Assembly: GCA_014529385.2 (NCBI GenBank)
Contig: CM043958.1
Span: 79,355,025-79,419,024 of the forward strand
Source: Adiantum capillus-veneris
Lineage: Eukaryota > Streptophyta > Polypodiopsida > Polypodiales > Pteridaceae
Direction: 5' to 3'
DNA: 64,000 nucleotides
The notes below the pieces were generated by a model. It was given only the letters and a program-made list of their open reading frames with translations, searched no databases and was not told the origin of the DNA. A program made the position numbers and the translations under genes. Below, piece by piece: positions 10,951 to 23,017 of the stretch; position 1 is the stretch's first letter; the number at the start of each line of letters is the position of its first letter.

Positions 10951-12216
10951 TAAGCACTAACGTTTTGTTTTTTGATTAGCTTTTAGTTCTCTACCATTAA
11001 ATTTTTAAATTTTGAGAGTCGTTTTTGCCAAAATATGATTTTCAAACCTTTTTGCCGTGACCTTTTCAACCCAATTTGATGGTGGTAGTTCCTACTTACC
11101 CTCCTCCTATGTGCTAGAAAGAAACATGAAACAAAAATGAACAAAACAATGCAAACTAAAGTCATACAAAAAAAACGGTACAACACTCTAAAACTAATGA
11201 GAAAATCAAAGAATGAAATGCTTTTGGCTATCTCAATCACAACTCTCTTTAAATCTCGAGAATGGATCTAGCAAGTCGTCGTTTTCTAAACTCTATCAAG
11301 TACTAAACCCTCGTTTAGCTACTTTATTGCTAGTGTAAATGGAATGGAAAGAGCAATCCAATGTTAGCGGGTCGCTACGATGAACGTCCATAGCATAGCT
11401 ATTTGACACTAACATAATATGTCAATACTCAGGGAAGTGACTCGGATGGGACACAGAGATTCTTTGGGGTTGAGTACTCAAGAATTGAACCTAGCAAGAA
11501 AACGTATAAACTCAGCAAGCTAACCACCATTCTCTAATAAAAAAATAATCATTTGTCGTTTCTCTTGCTCTCCATCATCACGCCATTTTGTTGACTAAAT
11601 GGACTTGAATCCTCACAAAACTTTAAGAGAATCTATATTAGTTCTAGTGGGACAAGTATGTAAAGTTTGTTTGCATTTTGACAAGGTATCAAAATCCCAA
11701 TTCACAATGGTCAAGGTAAAAGAAACTGTAGTAAAATAGTCCATATAGGTCGCCCTAAGGTCTAATAACACTCTCCTATGGTCAAAATGTCAAAAATACA
11801 GTGATGAAGCATTCAAATCTAAAAATTAGACTTGCCAATGCATAGCCACAAACCACAACACAAGTTGATGTGCTTACACTTGATTGAAAGAGCAAGAGAA
11901 AGGAACACAATGCACTTTTTGGAATTGAAAATATTGATTACCCAATCATTAGATATGAATCTGAGATGAGAAGCTGTTTGAGCAAATTATGTACACAAAG
12001 CTCTCTTTTCCAAAAGATAAGTGTTGACCCATGGGCCAACAATACAACATGACTCAACAAAGCCTTTATGAGAGTGATGAAATGCTATAGATTATGGCTA
12101 AAAACATCATTTGTAATGAGTAGTTAGTCTAGTTGCAGAAGCTGGGGTGCAATGGTAGTTCCATATTGTAAATACAAACCCATTTGACCCTTTGAACTCT
12201 ATTTTAGGTTTAACCT
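10951..12216. other. No recognisable gene; probably decayed retrotransposon DNA
   Basis: AT-rich sequence with no frame that shows a domain. It lies between repeat array I and a plus-strand integrase tail, so it could be the eroded interior of one element. That is inference. Confidence 0.4.
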
Positions 12217-12399
12217 ATGGTAGCCTTAGTATATAAGGTACCTAGGTCATTGTGTAAGGAGAACTTCTATCATAATCAAAGTTTAAGCTGCCATCAATTG
12301 TGTGTGAGAGAGAAAGAGAGAGAGCATGAGCTTCATCTTGGCGCTATTCCCCGCTCGTTCATCATATTGGAGACTCAACTACACCATCAAGATAGTCTT

Positions 12400-12912
12400 G
12401 GCAAGAGCTACACATCCCACAAAAGTGATTGGGACAAGCATTTTATGGTTGCACTTTGGGCTTATCGCACTTCATTTTGCACATCCTTTGGGTTCATGCC
12501 ATATCACCTGGTGTATGGTAAGGAGGCTATTTTACCCACTGAAGTACAATTGGCTAGTCTCAGGGTGCTAGCTAGTCAAATGAAATTCCCTAATGCTCAT
12601 CTTCACAACCAAAATCTTGATGTAGAGAGGCTTCAACTAGACAGAGCAGATGCTATCAACTATTATGCAGCACAGGTAGAGCAAAGTTGGCTTACCTCAG
12701 CAAGGGACTTAGAGAAAAAGGTCTTAAGAAAGGTATGTTGGCCCTAAGGTATGATAATAGGTTTGACACTAGGAAGGATAATATGTTTTCACCCAAATAG
12801 GAGGGGCCATTCGTCATTAGAAAGCACTACAAAAATGGTAGTTACCAACTGATAGATGCAGATGGTGAGCTACACAAAACACGTATCAATGGATGGAGAT
12901 TGAAGTAGTACT
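12400..12912 (+). pseudogene. Ty3/gypsy integrase C-terminal fragment
   Basis: The frame to 12747 contains DWDKHFMVALWAYRTS, GFMPYHLVYGKEAILPTEVQ and a Leu/Arg-rich helix. This is the region after the DDE core of plant gypsy integrases, which contact target DNA during retrotransposon insertion. After one frameshift at about 12735 the text continues RYDNRFDTRKDNMFSP, then GPFVIRKHYKNGSYQLIDADG and ELHKTRINGWRLK. Reverse transcriptase, RNase H and the catalytic core are missing upstream. The 'ALWAYRTS...HLVYGKEAVLP' wording fits the Tat/Athila branch better than chromoviruses. Truncated and dead. Confidence 0.8.
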
Positions 12913-13351
12913 TTTTGAGGTTTGATCAAGCACCTATGATGGATATCCCTGATGAGAAACTGAAGAAGAATCAAGTACAGAGATTGAGACATAAATGTCT
13001 CTAGTTTCAAGGAGAGGGCTAATGAGGGTCGCTTTTCAAATTTTTGGTCCATCTCTCTCTTGATGGCAAGTCTTCAAGGCTTCATGGAGGAGGAAGGACC
13101 TGATGCATTAAAATAACAAAAAAAATCTATGTATATATTTTGTACATAGCTATGGTTTTGACACATTTGGATCTCAAAAATAAGGAGAGGTAGGAACAAA
13201 CCCTATGAAAACAAAAAAAAAAATCACTAGATGCTAATTCTACCTGACGTATACTACCTGCCAATCACTATAGGTGAAGAATAAGAATCAATAATGAAAG
13301 GGAAGAGAATATTATGCATTATGAACTTGGAGTCCGCAAAATATTATCAAA
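12913..13351. other. No recognisable gene
   Basis: Post-integrase spacer, A/T-rich; nothing recognised. Confidence 0.4.
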
Positions 13352-13398
13352 TGCAAGCATAATTCACTTGTGGGGGACACAAGTGAATTATGCTTGCA
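13352..13398. repeat. Perfect inverted repeat, 21-bp arms and 5-bp loop
   Basis: The left arm (13352-13372, starting TGCAAGCATAATTCACTTGT) is exactly complementary to the right arm (13378-13398); the loop is GGGGA. A transcript would form a perfect 21-bp hairpin. No coding frame explains it. Confidence 0.9.
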
Positions 13399-13621
13399 CA
13401 TGGAGTCAAGAGGGGACCACCTGGAAGACTTTGAAAGGAAAAAGATGGACACATATTTTTGTGGGATTTTGCTCTTTTTTTTCCATTCCAAATTGGAAAA
13501 AGGTTTCAATAGCAAAGTTATCGGTGTTGAGCATTTAGAGTTATGGAAGGCGTTTTTGTAGCAGCATTTCTGAAGTGAACAAGTTCAAGAAAGTTGACTC
13601 TCATCTCTTATTTTACATACA

Positions 13622-14546
13622 ATGTCTTTCGACACTCGCAAGGGTTCTTCTTCAACAAGGTCCACGACCATTGTGAAAAATGATCTAAAATCTCAGAAGT
13701 GTGGTGATAGCAGCACAATCACCCAACCAACAACATCAGAAACCATTATCATGGCATACTTGGTATCAATGCAAGAGACTGCAAACAAACAAGTCGAAGA
13801 ATTATGGCCACTTGCAATGGAGAATTGCACAATAAGGGTACTTGTAATTGAGAATGAGAATCTCAAGAGGACAGTTGAGATGCAAACAACACGTTTGAAG
13901 AGGAAGTTAAAGAATGTAAACACTCTCTTGTGGATGTGAATGCTTTGAAGGAGCGCATGAGTAAAGTAGAGCATGACCATGTATTGAAAGAGAAGAGATT
14001 TGACAGCATGAGATAGGATGTATGCAACATGAAAAGTGTTTGCACAAAGAAGTCTTGGGCTAATGTATGTAGTAGCAATGTGGTTTCTAATTCCTCTCTC
14101 ATGCAAGCTATGGCTCAAACAAAGAACGTTGAGAATGTAGACGTGGAGGAGTTGCAGGAACGAGAAAGACGTTTTAATTCATGGAATTTTTGAAAAGAAG
14201 TAAGAGACACCTCCTTCTCTTGCCATTGTTATCAAATATTTCTTCAAAACAAAATTTGGCATGTCTGGACTTATGGTCTATGAGCACATAGAGTGGGTAA
14301 GCAAGGATCTTCTCTCTCGGGAGAACGGCCAATTGTATGCACCATGCCGGATGACACCAAACAAAAGACTATCCTTGATAATAGTTGGATCTATTTGAGG
14401 GATACAAAAATTTTTGTATGTGAAGATTTCACTATTAAGCAACAAAATATGCATCGCAAGGAATATGAGAAAAAGAATAAGAAAAACAAGGAGATCTCTC
14501 ACAAAGAAAATGTGCCCAAGGAGGAGGCAAGTTCATCGAGAAAATA
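13622..14546 (+). pseudogene. LINE ORF1-like region (decayed)
   Basis: The first ORF (13622-13939, 105 codons) is Ser/Thr-rich then helical (VIENENLKRTVEMQTTRLKR). It continues after a frameshift with coiled-coil text (ALKERMSKVEHDHVLKEKR, about 13947-13998). A third open piece (14293-14547) is Lys/Glu-rich near its end. It lies directly upstream of an endonuclease domain on the same strand, which is where LINE ORF1 belongs. I see no zinc knuckle or RRM, so the assignment rests mainly on position. Confidence 0.45.
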
Positions 14547-14577
14547 GGGATGTGCGACCTATGAGGCCGAGTTACAA

Positions 14578-15400
14578 TTGAAAATATGTGTTTGGAATTA
14601 TAATGGATACCAATGGAATGCGGGGGTTGGCATTGGCGAACTAATAAGCAAAGCCGATGTTGTACTTCTTGTTGAAACTTGGGAGCATGATACACAAAGG
14701 ATTAACGGCTTGTTGGATTACAATCTACATTATTTGACGTGGTCAAAGAATCTCAAGCAATGAAGAGGGCAAGGAGAGGTAGCATATATGGTTAAGAAAG
14801 AATTCAAAGATTTGTATCAATTGTGAAAGATGACAAGTAAAAGCGCTCTGTATGGCTAAAAATTATGACATCAAAAAGAGCACCCATTTTTGTATCCAGT
14901 TGCTACATTTCTCATTATGATTTCCCCTTTTATGCTTCATGGATAGAGATCATCTATTTTTAAATGTATAAGAGGACATTTCTTATTTGAAAGTCAAAGG
15001 TGATGTTATTGTATTTGGGAATATGAATGCTCACACAAAAACATTGCAAAATGATACTCAGCAATTTGATATGCCATACATTCCAAGGGAGTTGGAGGAA
15101 TTTCACTTGTATGATCGTACTTTAATGGATGAGAAAGATCCAGATCACTATGGAAAGCTACTTTTACACATGTGTAATAGCACGGGTAGGCTCATTGCCA
15201 ATGGTGTATATTTGTGGAGTGGAACCAACATGGATTTACATGTAGAAAACATACTGGGGATATTGTGATTGACTATATGCTACTCTCGAAAGCCATCATG
15301 TATTGCATAAAGAGTTTTATGATTGGACAATGGACCCCAAAATCAAACTATCATACCTTATGTATTTCCCTTGCTTGTACAGAAGCAACTAATCATGATA
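14578..15400 (+). pseudogene. LINE endonuclease domain, reverse transcriptase missing
   Basis: Text in order: LKICVWNYNGYQWNAGVGIG, ELISKADVVLLVETWEHD (catalytic Glu region, about 14640-14692), then after decay KGDVIVFGNMNAHTK (the GDxN motif, about 14995-15040), PYIPRELEEFHLYDRTLMDE, LIANGVYLWSGTN, and after another frameshift VIDYMLLSKAIMYCIKSF with IGQWTPKSN (about 15267-15345). This is the order of the EEP endonuclease that nicks target DNA for LINE retrotransposition. The element stops near 15400 without any reverse transcriptase. Several stops and frameshifts show it is dead. Loss of the 3' half is unusual, because LINE copies are normally 5'-truncated. Confidence 0.75.
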
Positions 15401-15639
15401 ATTTTAGCCAAAGGGAAGAGGAGATATTACTATATATGGATTTCAAGCAGGCACCAATGTACATTGAAATGTCCATTGCCCATATGCGATCCCCTCCTCC
15501 TCTCGCTCTCTCTCTCCTCCATCTCTCTCCATCTCTCCAAAAACAAAGTCCACACCAACGCGAGCTCTTTTAGAGACTTTTCTTTTGAAGATATTGAGAG
15601 ATACCGAGGAGAGAGAAAGAGAGGGGGATGAGGTCCCCA
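15401..15639. other. CT-rich junction DNA
   Basis: TCTC-rich sequence (about 15490-15535) with no gene, between the LINE relic and the next repeat. Confidence 0.5.
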
Positions 15640-15860
15640 ACTTGCCAACACCAAGATCGGGATGGGATCCTTGACAGATCTCTAGGTCTGATAAAATTCA
15701 GAGTCCCTAAACAAGAAAAATCCAAGTAATAGACCTTTACCATTGACAATGGCTTGGGTTTATAGCCTTAGAAGAAGACCTAGTCCTGTCTCGCAGCGGA
15801 AACGGGACAACGTATTAAAAGTCAAAAAAACTATTTCGGCCCTTTTAAAAGATTGCTAAC
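15640..15860 (-). repeat. Uncharacterised repeat family, partial copy 3
   Basis: The 15722-15845 block is about 95% identical by eye to 24437-24556 in the same orientation. The wider block is homologous in inverted orientation to 9660-9893. It carries a TATA-like GGCTATAAACCC on the minus strand near 15758-15769. Homology with copy 2 starts exactly at GGGCCGAAATAG, beside the end of the gag relic at 15860-16720. Confidence 0.75.
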
Positions 15861-16745
15861 TATGGCCAAGCCAGTGGCTCTTTTATCTTTCTTATTCATA
15901 AGGTTGGTTCTCCTATGATTGCATAAGATCTGGCTTCTCTTGCTCTTCCTCTACCTCGTCCTCGATTTCTACCTCCTCTTACATTATCTCCTCGATTTTG
16001 AGGAATGGCTCTAGCAGTAGTTCAAGGGTTTTGCTCTTTAGGACAATTATTTCTATAGTGCCCCATTTGATTGCATCCATAGCACCTAATGTTTGGGAAG
16101 GTCTGCTCCAGGTTTACTACTACAGCTAGTCCACGTTGTTGGTATCCTTGGTTGAAAGTTCGCCTGGCTCTTCCCCTAAAGTTATTAAATCCATTATAGT
16201 TCCTTATGGAGTTGGTTCCTTTGGCTGCAAGAGGCTTAGCCCTAAGAAGGGCATCGTGTATTGATGTAGGCCTCATGGCTTGGAGACGTGTACTCATGGG
16301 TTTGTTGAGGCCTTGGCAGAAACGGGCAATTTGTTTCTCCATGGTCATCTGGGGAGCATAACTTGCTGTAGTACTGCTCTAATGAAAGTTCTAGTTAGCA
16401 TAGACCAAAGAACTCATTCATCTTGATAGCCTGATGTGCAGGAGGGAGATAACGTTCTTTGATTGCCTGCTTCATTTTCTCCCAAGATGGACTACTCTGG
16501 GATTATCTCCCAAGTGTTGCTTCGACCAAAGTTTGGCATCTCCACTGAGACGGAACATACCCAACATTGTTTGGTTTTCTAGAGCAGTTCCTGTAGCTTT
16601 GAAATAGTTATCCATAGCATCTAACCACGCTTCAGCATCTTGCTCTAAATTGGGTCCCTCTCCTTTGAAAGTAGGGAGTTGAACTTGCTTTAGTAGTATT
16701 TTTTTCTCTTGACTAACAATGTAAAGGCTATTTATGTGAGTATTT
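15861..16745 (-). pseudogene. Ty3/gypsy Gag fragment with CCHC zinc knuckle
   Basis: On the minus strand the reading starts near 16740 with KILLKQVQLPTFKGEGPN, then EAWLDAMDNYFKATGT and NQTMLGMFRLSGDAKLWSKQ, the capsid-like helices of a gypsy Gag. After a frameshift the frame 16348-16022 gives MEKQIARFCQGLNKPMS, a basic linker, and CYGCNQMGHYRNNC (a CCHC knuckle that binds genomic RNA). An Arg/Gly-rich tail follows (to about 15930). Protease and pol are absent. The CACTA transposon lies 100 bp upstream of the Gag start in its own orientation. Confidence 0.75.
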
Positions 16746-16865
16746 CCCTGAGATTGAATTAGTGGAATTTAGTACCAGATGAAATCTTTCTTACTTATAC
16801 TTTTAACTTATCTCCTACTCAAGACTTTTGCACATATGATGAAGACAACACTACAACACTAAATG

Positions 16866-17005
16866 AAGATATCGACGCGCCTATATCGACGGCCATGCCT
16901 TTCCACGCGTATATCGAGGACATTAGCGGGCGTCTCTATACGCGTCGCAATGTGCATCGATATACGCGTGGAAAGGCTTTATTTGCCACGCGTATATCGA
17001 CGCCA
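16866..17005. repeat. CACTA left subterminal repeats
   Basis: ATATCGACG / CGCGTATATCGA words recur in both orientations at about 16869, 16881, 16907, 16938, 16956 and 16988. Subterminal repeats of CACTA elements are the binding sites for the second transposon protein (TnpA in En/Spm); the role here is inferred from that family. Confidence 0.7.
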
Positions 17006-17115
17006 AAAAAATTGGGGAAAAAAAGAGAAACCCACGCGCAGGGGCCATTTTCGCTTGCTCGGGTCTTGGCCAAAACCTGCTGCGCAGGGATTATGTCCAT
17101 CTCCACCCTCCCCAA

Positions 17116-17116
17116 C

Positions 17117-17178
<62 letters not shown>

Positions 17179-17206
17179 CTCTACATCGTGTGTGTGTGTG
17201 TGTGTA

Positions 17207-17241
<35 letters not shown>

Positions 17242-17302
17242 AGTGTGTGTGTGTGTAGGAAAGAGAGAGAGAGAGAGAGAGCGGTGTGTGTGTGTGTGTG
17301 TA

Positions 17303-17340
<38 letters not shown>

Positions 17341-17351
17341 GTGTGTAGGAA

Positions 17352-17407
<56 letters not shown>

Positions 17408-17424
17408 GTGTGTGTGTGTGTTTA

Positions 17425-17468
<44 letters not shown>

Positions 17469-17492
17469 ATGTGTGTGTGTGTGTGTAGGAAA

Positions 17493-17551
<59 letters not shown>

Positions 17552-17570
17552 GTGTGTGTGTGTGTGTGTA

Positions 17571-17614
<44 letters not shown>

Positions 17615-17629
17615 AATGTATGCTTAGGA
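17116..17629. repeat. Higher-order array of (TG)n-TAGGAAA-(GA)n units
   Basis: After a CT run (about 17119-17175), at least seven consecutive units each consist of a TG run, a constant TAGGAAA (one TTAGGAAA, one TAGGAAATA) and a GA run, at about 17190-17612. Run lengths vary, but the heptamer does not. The plus-strand frame spells [13 protein letters not shown] repeatedly, which is an artefact of the array. Confidence 0.9.
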
Positions 17630-18073
17630 AATTAAAACTAAAGAAAAAAAAATTAAAGAGAGAAATGAAATGAAATGTTATATTAACGTCTTCGAAAGGC
17701 CAAAGTGACCTATGAGACATGAGACAAGAAAGTTACAATGTGATGGATCTGATACAAAGTCAGAGTAAGAAGATGACAAAATAAAATATTATAGAATCCT
17801 AAACTACTGGGTGTGGACTAAACGGCTAAACGAGCTAGTTGGGATAGGTAGATCTCCTCCATGGTCAGTACTCTGACCGGACGTTGTGCATGTCGAGCCA
17901 AAGTGACCTATCTAGATCCTCTGATGCAGCCTCTGTCGATGTTGTGTAGTCCTCCGCAGTCATGGGCGTCTAGATCTCCCTAGATCAGTCGCTCGTTCGA
18001 TCATTAGAGAGATAAGGAAGTAGAGAGCAAGAGAGAGAGAGAGATAGGAAATAGAGAGATAGAGAAAGAGAGG

Positions 18074-18126
<53 letters not shown>

Positions 18127-18501
18127 GGAAGTGGAGCTCCAGGAGTTATGGCAGAGAAATAGGAAAATAGAGAATAGAGAGAGAGGAAAATAGAGAAAGA
18201 GAGATAGCGAGAGCGAGATCGAGAGAGAAAGAACGAGAGATAGGGTACGTAGACAGAGAAGAAACTATGGAACTAAAAGAGGCAAAGGGTTTTTACCTGC
18301 TACATGCATTGCCATGTACACCTGGGAGTGCACGTATGTGTCTACCCATATAGGATTTGACCAATATAGACGAGATTTTGACCCGGTGGTCTTGATCTCT
18401 GTACACCTCTGGACCGAGGTGTACGGAGATTCGGCAAGACTAGAGAATGCGAGGTAGTTTACATTGTGAGGAGTATATATATATATATATATTAAAACAA
18501 C
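17630..18501. other. CACTA 5' region: non-coding, GA-rich
   Basis: No gene. GA/GATA-rich low-complexity DNA at 17999-18250 includes a TA run at about 18074-18092, and another TA run lies at about 18474-18492 just before the transposase ATG. A promoter for the transposase would be expected here, but I cannot place it. Confidence 0.5.
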
Positions 18502-21500
18502 ATGGAGGAAAATATTGCATGCTCGTGCACGCTCTGCAAGTATCAAATCCTACGCAAGCGTAGGATATGTAATGAGCATGTGCACAAGTACGGAGAGTTT
18601 GCTAGAGAAACCGTACAGAATCTGCGATACGACTCCTATGGAACGGGCATTGATTTCCGCGACATAGCACCTACATCTGAGAGAGAGAGAAAAAAGATTA
18701 TGCGTGAAGGTCCGACCAATATAGAGCCACGGATGGAAGCAGAAAAGGGCTTACAGACAGAAGACGACAGCATGGAGGAGATGCTAGATGCCTTCTTCCA
18801 GACAAGCGAGGAGAACGCGAACGAAGCAGCACGAGAAGCCGTGCACCTATCTCCTGAAGACATGTTGAGAAAGTTGGCAGGTCAACCAATCTATGAAGGC
18901 GCCAAAATATATGTGCTTCGTACTTGTCTTGCGTTTTTGAATCTTCAGTCAGTGTACGGGTGGTCAGATGCAAGCGTCACTGCTTTGTTTAGGTACGTAA
19001 TTTACAAAAGAGATTTTTCGATTGCAACGGTGATGTTCTCGGAGAACTTTAATTTTAATTTAATGTGTCTTAAACAGGTTATTACGGGAGCAACTTCTCC
19101 CGGCTGGCAATGAAATGCCCCCCTCCAGGCCAGACGCAAAGCAACTTCTGACCTCAATCGGCTTGGACTACAACAAGTTTCATGCATGTCCAAATGATTG
19201 CATTCTTTTTCGCAATGAATTCGCAGATTGTCTGTCATGTCCTAAGTGTGGAGCAATGCGCTACAAACAAGATGCAGTTGGCGAGACAGTGCCAGGTAAA
19301 GTGTTGCGGCATTTCCCTATTATTCCTAGGATAAAAAGCATGTTTCGTTGTGGTTCCATTGCAAAGTTGATGCGGTGGCATTCTACGAATAGATCCACTG
19401 ACGCAACATTTAGGGTGCCCACTGATTCGAAGGCTTGGAGGAACATTGAAGATACCTGGCCACATTTTAAGAGTGAACCACGAAATTTGCGTTTGGGCAT
19501 GGCAATGAATGGAGTCAATCAATTTGGCTTGAGAAGCTCGTCATGGAGCACTTGGCCTGTGTGCCTTATCAATTACAACCTCCCGTCGTGGCTTGCTATC
19601 AAGAAGGGTCATTTGATTTTAATCTTGATTGTACCTGGTAAGTTCAAAGAAAAAAACATGGATGTTTATACAGCTCCACTAGTTGACAAGCTCCAGGAGT
19701 TATGGCATGGGATCGATATAGCAGATGCGGTTGAACCAGTAGGACAACAATATGCAAGGATCCATGGACTTCTTATGTGGACTATGCATGATTGGCCAGG
19801 ATACGGAGAAGCTTCTAGTAATGGTTATTGATTTACAAAATTCTTGCTATTCGCAAGCCCTTTGCCTTGGCCTGATTCATGCTTTGATATATGCAGGACT
19901 AACAACTTCGGGATACAATGCATGTCCAATTTACGGGCAGTCTTTGGATGTGCGCTATTCTACCTCTCTTCAAAAGACAATTTATCAAGGCCACCACAGT
20001 TATCTTCCAGATGGCCATCACTTGCGCGAAGGCCAGCTTGGTCGCGTCGAATGTCATCCTATGCATGTACAAGAGTGGCGTCGCCGATGGGAGCAACATG
20101 AGGGGCAACCTGTTCCATGAATGAAACGTTTGTCCATTCTCCATACGTTGTCGTACTGGGGTGATCTACTAATTAACCATTTGCTGGATCCAATGCATAT
20201 ATTCAAGAATGTGGGAGAGCTCCTCTGGAAGACAATCATGGGAATGAAAGACGAGCTTCACGAGATGATTTGCAGTCGGTTGGAAAGATTCCAAAGCTGT
20301 GGCCTTTCACCAATGCAGCTGGTCAAACAAAACTTCCAAGAGCGCCATGGGTATTGCTAAAAAATGAAGAGCGACAAGTGAAAAGGGTGATTTCAGAGTT
20401 TAGGACGCCAACAGGATATATGCGATGTCTCAAGACAGCATTCACCCGTGACGATCAACTATCAGGGTTGAAATCGCACGACTGGCATAAGTTCTTGCAA
20501 TTCATTCTTCCAATTGCAATCAAGGGGTGTTTAACGGAGGAAGTGCGGACCTGCATATACAAGATTTCAGAGCTAGTGCGGTGGATCTCTTCCAAGGAGA
20601 TACGGGAGGAATCTACTGCAATCGCAAGGGCTAACTCCATTGAGGCAGTTTGCATGATTGAGAAGTATCTACCCACGAGCTGCCTAACTATCCAAATGCA
20701 CTTGCTCGTCCATGTAGTAGATGAGGTTGCAGTGGTAGGTACAGTCCATAGCTGTTGGATGTTCTTTCTAGAGCAGTTCATGAAAACACTTAAGGGTTTT
20801 GTTTGCCAAAAAGCGCGTCCAGAGGGGAGCATGGCAGAAGGATGGCTGGTGCAAGAGTCTCTTGTATTGACGACCGAATTTCCATCCGTTTCTGACACAG
20901 AAATGCCTTGACTGTGGAGCGATGAGGAGGATGCAAGACTGGTGGGAGAGGAGCCGCAAGGGCAAGGGGTGCCGAAGAAAATGAACATGGCCATGCGAGA
21001 AAAGATCATGAAGTTTTGTATACTAAATTTAGCACCGATGCAAAAATGGCTTGAAAGGTACGAAGAAGAGAAAGAGAGACGCAATCTAGAGCGACAGGAT
21101 TTCAGGCGAAGTCGAACGACTAGAGGCTTACCCTTGCCAGACTATCTCGCTCTTCTACCTGAATTCCCTACAATGGCATGGTTAGACAAGACAGTGAGAG
21201 CAGCTCGACAGATCGGAGAACCCATATCTCTAGAAGAGGAAGAGCTGGCTATTGGATGTGACTGGAAGTATCATACATACATGGCACTGTGGTAGCATGG
21301 AAAGCATTTCAGAACACAACAAATTGACAGCAGAAGAAACACGTTTGACAGTGGGATAATGGTTAGTTTCATGCAAAAGAGCGGGGCCAATGCTAGAGAC
21401 ACGAATGAGAGAACTAGCAACCTCAATTACTGTGGTCTGGTGTCAGATATCCTGAAAGTAAGCTTCAGGCAGTTTGAGATGTTTTTGTTGGATCTGAAGT

Positions 21501-21976
21501 GGTTCAAGGTGATTACTTCTGGTCGCAATGCAATGGTACGCAGAGATGGAAACAAACTTGTGCAAATAGATTCTACAAAGACTTGGACAGATGCGAGCGA
21601 CACATTTGCTCTCCCCGAACATTGCGAGCAAGTGGTCTTTGTACCGGACCCTCGAGAGCGACAATGGCGGTTTGTGGTTCAGGTTGCTCCAAGAAATAAA
21701 CAAGTATTTGAAGGGAAAGATCTCCTGGAGGAAAGTCAGTCAGACGACGTCCATAGTACTGTGACATTAGATGAGATGGACGAAGGTATGGCAGAGGAAG
21801 CTGACAGATATACAAGAGATGACGCAGACGAGCCAGAATTGACACTTGTAGATGAAGATGCAATGGATGAAGACAATCTGCCAGAACGAGTTGGGGTAGA
21901 GTTATGTTTGCAATTAGAGATAGACGATGATACGGTGCAAGATCTTATCGATGATGCCTCACTCGTCGAGGCCTAG
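18502..21976 (+). pseudogene. CACTA transposase (TNP2/Transposase_21 with DUF4218 and DUF4216 regions)
   Basis: Two introns keep frame: 18993-19077 (AG|GTACGT...AACAG|G) and 19824-19896 (G|GTTATT...TGCAG|GA). Exon 1 has a Cys-rich N-terminus (CSCTLCKYQILRKR, HVHKYG) like the transposase-associated domain. Exons 2-3 hold the Transposase_21 core (CPNDCILFRNEFADCLSCPK, WPGYGEASSNGLTTSGYNAC, LLDPMHIFKNVGELLW). A GLKSHDWHKFLQFILPIAIK and FLEQFMKTLKGFV block matches DUF4218, and NYCGLVSDILKVSF to VFVPDPRERQW matches DUF4216. Breaks are TGA 20118-20120, one frameshift near 20270-20300, TGA 20909-20911 and TAG 21293-21295. The protein would bind the ends and cut the element out. As read, it is inactive. 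Confidence 0.88.
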
Positions 21977-22083
21977 GCCTGTAAGTGTTTGTGTGAAGAC
22001 TTTGATTTAAAATTAAGCTTAAAGATAATTTAAACAATTGTGTTCTGATGCTTTATTTTACTTTCTTTGTGCAGGACTTTAGT

Positions 22084-23017
22084 ATGGCAGACGAGATTCC
22101 AGATCCCGCTTCCATGAGTGCAGATGCATTCATGGGCTTCGTTACACGGATGACGCCTGCTCAGATGGTAGAGGCTTCTCAGTACTGGGTAGCCAGAGGC
22201 ACGTGTACTACGCCTCCGGGCTTCACACCCGAGGGTCCGACGTCTAGGGGAGGGATGCCTACGGGGTTCAGGACGCATATGGGTACGACGCCTACTTCTC
22301 CCATCACGGTCGCTTCGACACCTAGGGGTGGGGCAGAGGCGGGTACGTCCTCATCTCCGCAGCACAGGCGCACTCGCCGATCTCGGTGATCATCATGTGG
22401 AGGTGGTGGTTGCTGTGGAGGAGGGTCCACAGATGCTTCGACCAGCATCTGACGTCTTGGGATCAGCAAGAAAAGGAAAAATTCACTTACATAGTGGAGA
22501 CTATCCTTAGAGAGTACCAGCCTGCTCCGGGTTCTTCCGTTGTTTCGGCGCGGTGGATCAAGGGTGTTGTGCGGGACACCATCAAACATCGACGAGATGC
22601 ATCTCGGAAGGCTTTCAGGACCGGCTCGCCGAAGCCTTCGGGCATCCCACACGAGACGTGGCTGTAGATCAGGGAGGATGAGCGGACAGCAGCCACGCGG
22701 TTCAAGCAGCAGCGTGAGGCCGCGCAGGTACGACAGATGACTAGGGGGACATCTCATCTTGGCAGCAGAGGCTTCGACACCTTTCGCTATGAGTTTGTGG
22801 GTTTCTAATCCAATCTTAACTATGGCGTTTTTTAAAACGCGATGAATCATGTATTCTTATTACTTCGATTTTTGTATAAACGCAGAATCTTGCGATGCAT
22901 CGAGCTCCATCACGCGAGGAGGAGTCAGATGGATATCGCAGAGGTATCTATGAAGTACTGAATGATCTTGAAGCTTCAGGAGAGCCTGTAGACTGGGAGG
23001 CCTTACAGTCTCGCTGA
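22084..23017 (+). CDS. Second CACTA ORF (TnpA-like candidate)
   Basis: An ATG at 22084 (MADEIPDPASMSADAFMGFV) opens 101 codons with a Thr/Pro/Gly-rich end. After a frame change, 22386-22667 gives WDQQEKEKFTYIVETILREY and SARWIKGVVRDTIKHRRD. After a TAG, IREDERTAATRFKQQREAA and HLGSRGFDTFRYEFV follow. A likely intron (22801-22885) leads to a last exon with RAPSREEESDGYRRGIYEVL (stop near 23017). The R-rich helix followed by a HxGS-x-F-type segment recalls the second protein of plant CACTA elements. The exon joins are uncertain. A 223-codon minus-strand frame over the same bases is a shadow. Confidence 0.5.

Noticed and set aside
17188-17629. CRISPR-like regular array
   Set aside because: Units are TG and GA runs around a heptamer inside a plant CACTA transposon. 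There are no unique spacers and no cas genes.
18502-21976. Stop codons repaired by U-to-C RNA editing, as in fern and hornwort organelles
   Set aside because: That editing acts on organelle transcripts. These are nuclear transposons, and stops are mixed with frameshifts, which editing cannot repair.
22179-22850. 223-codon minus-strand ORF
   Set aside because: It lies opposite the second CACTA ORF, has no domain, and its length follows from the GC-rich codon pattern of the plus-strand gene.
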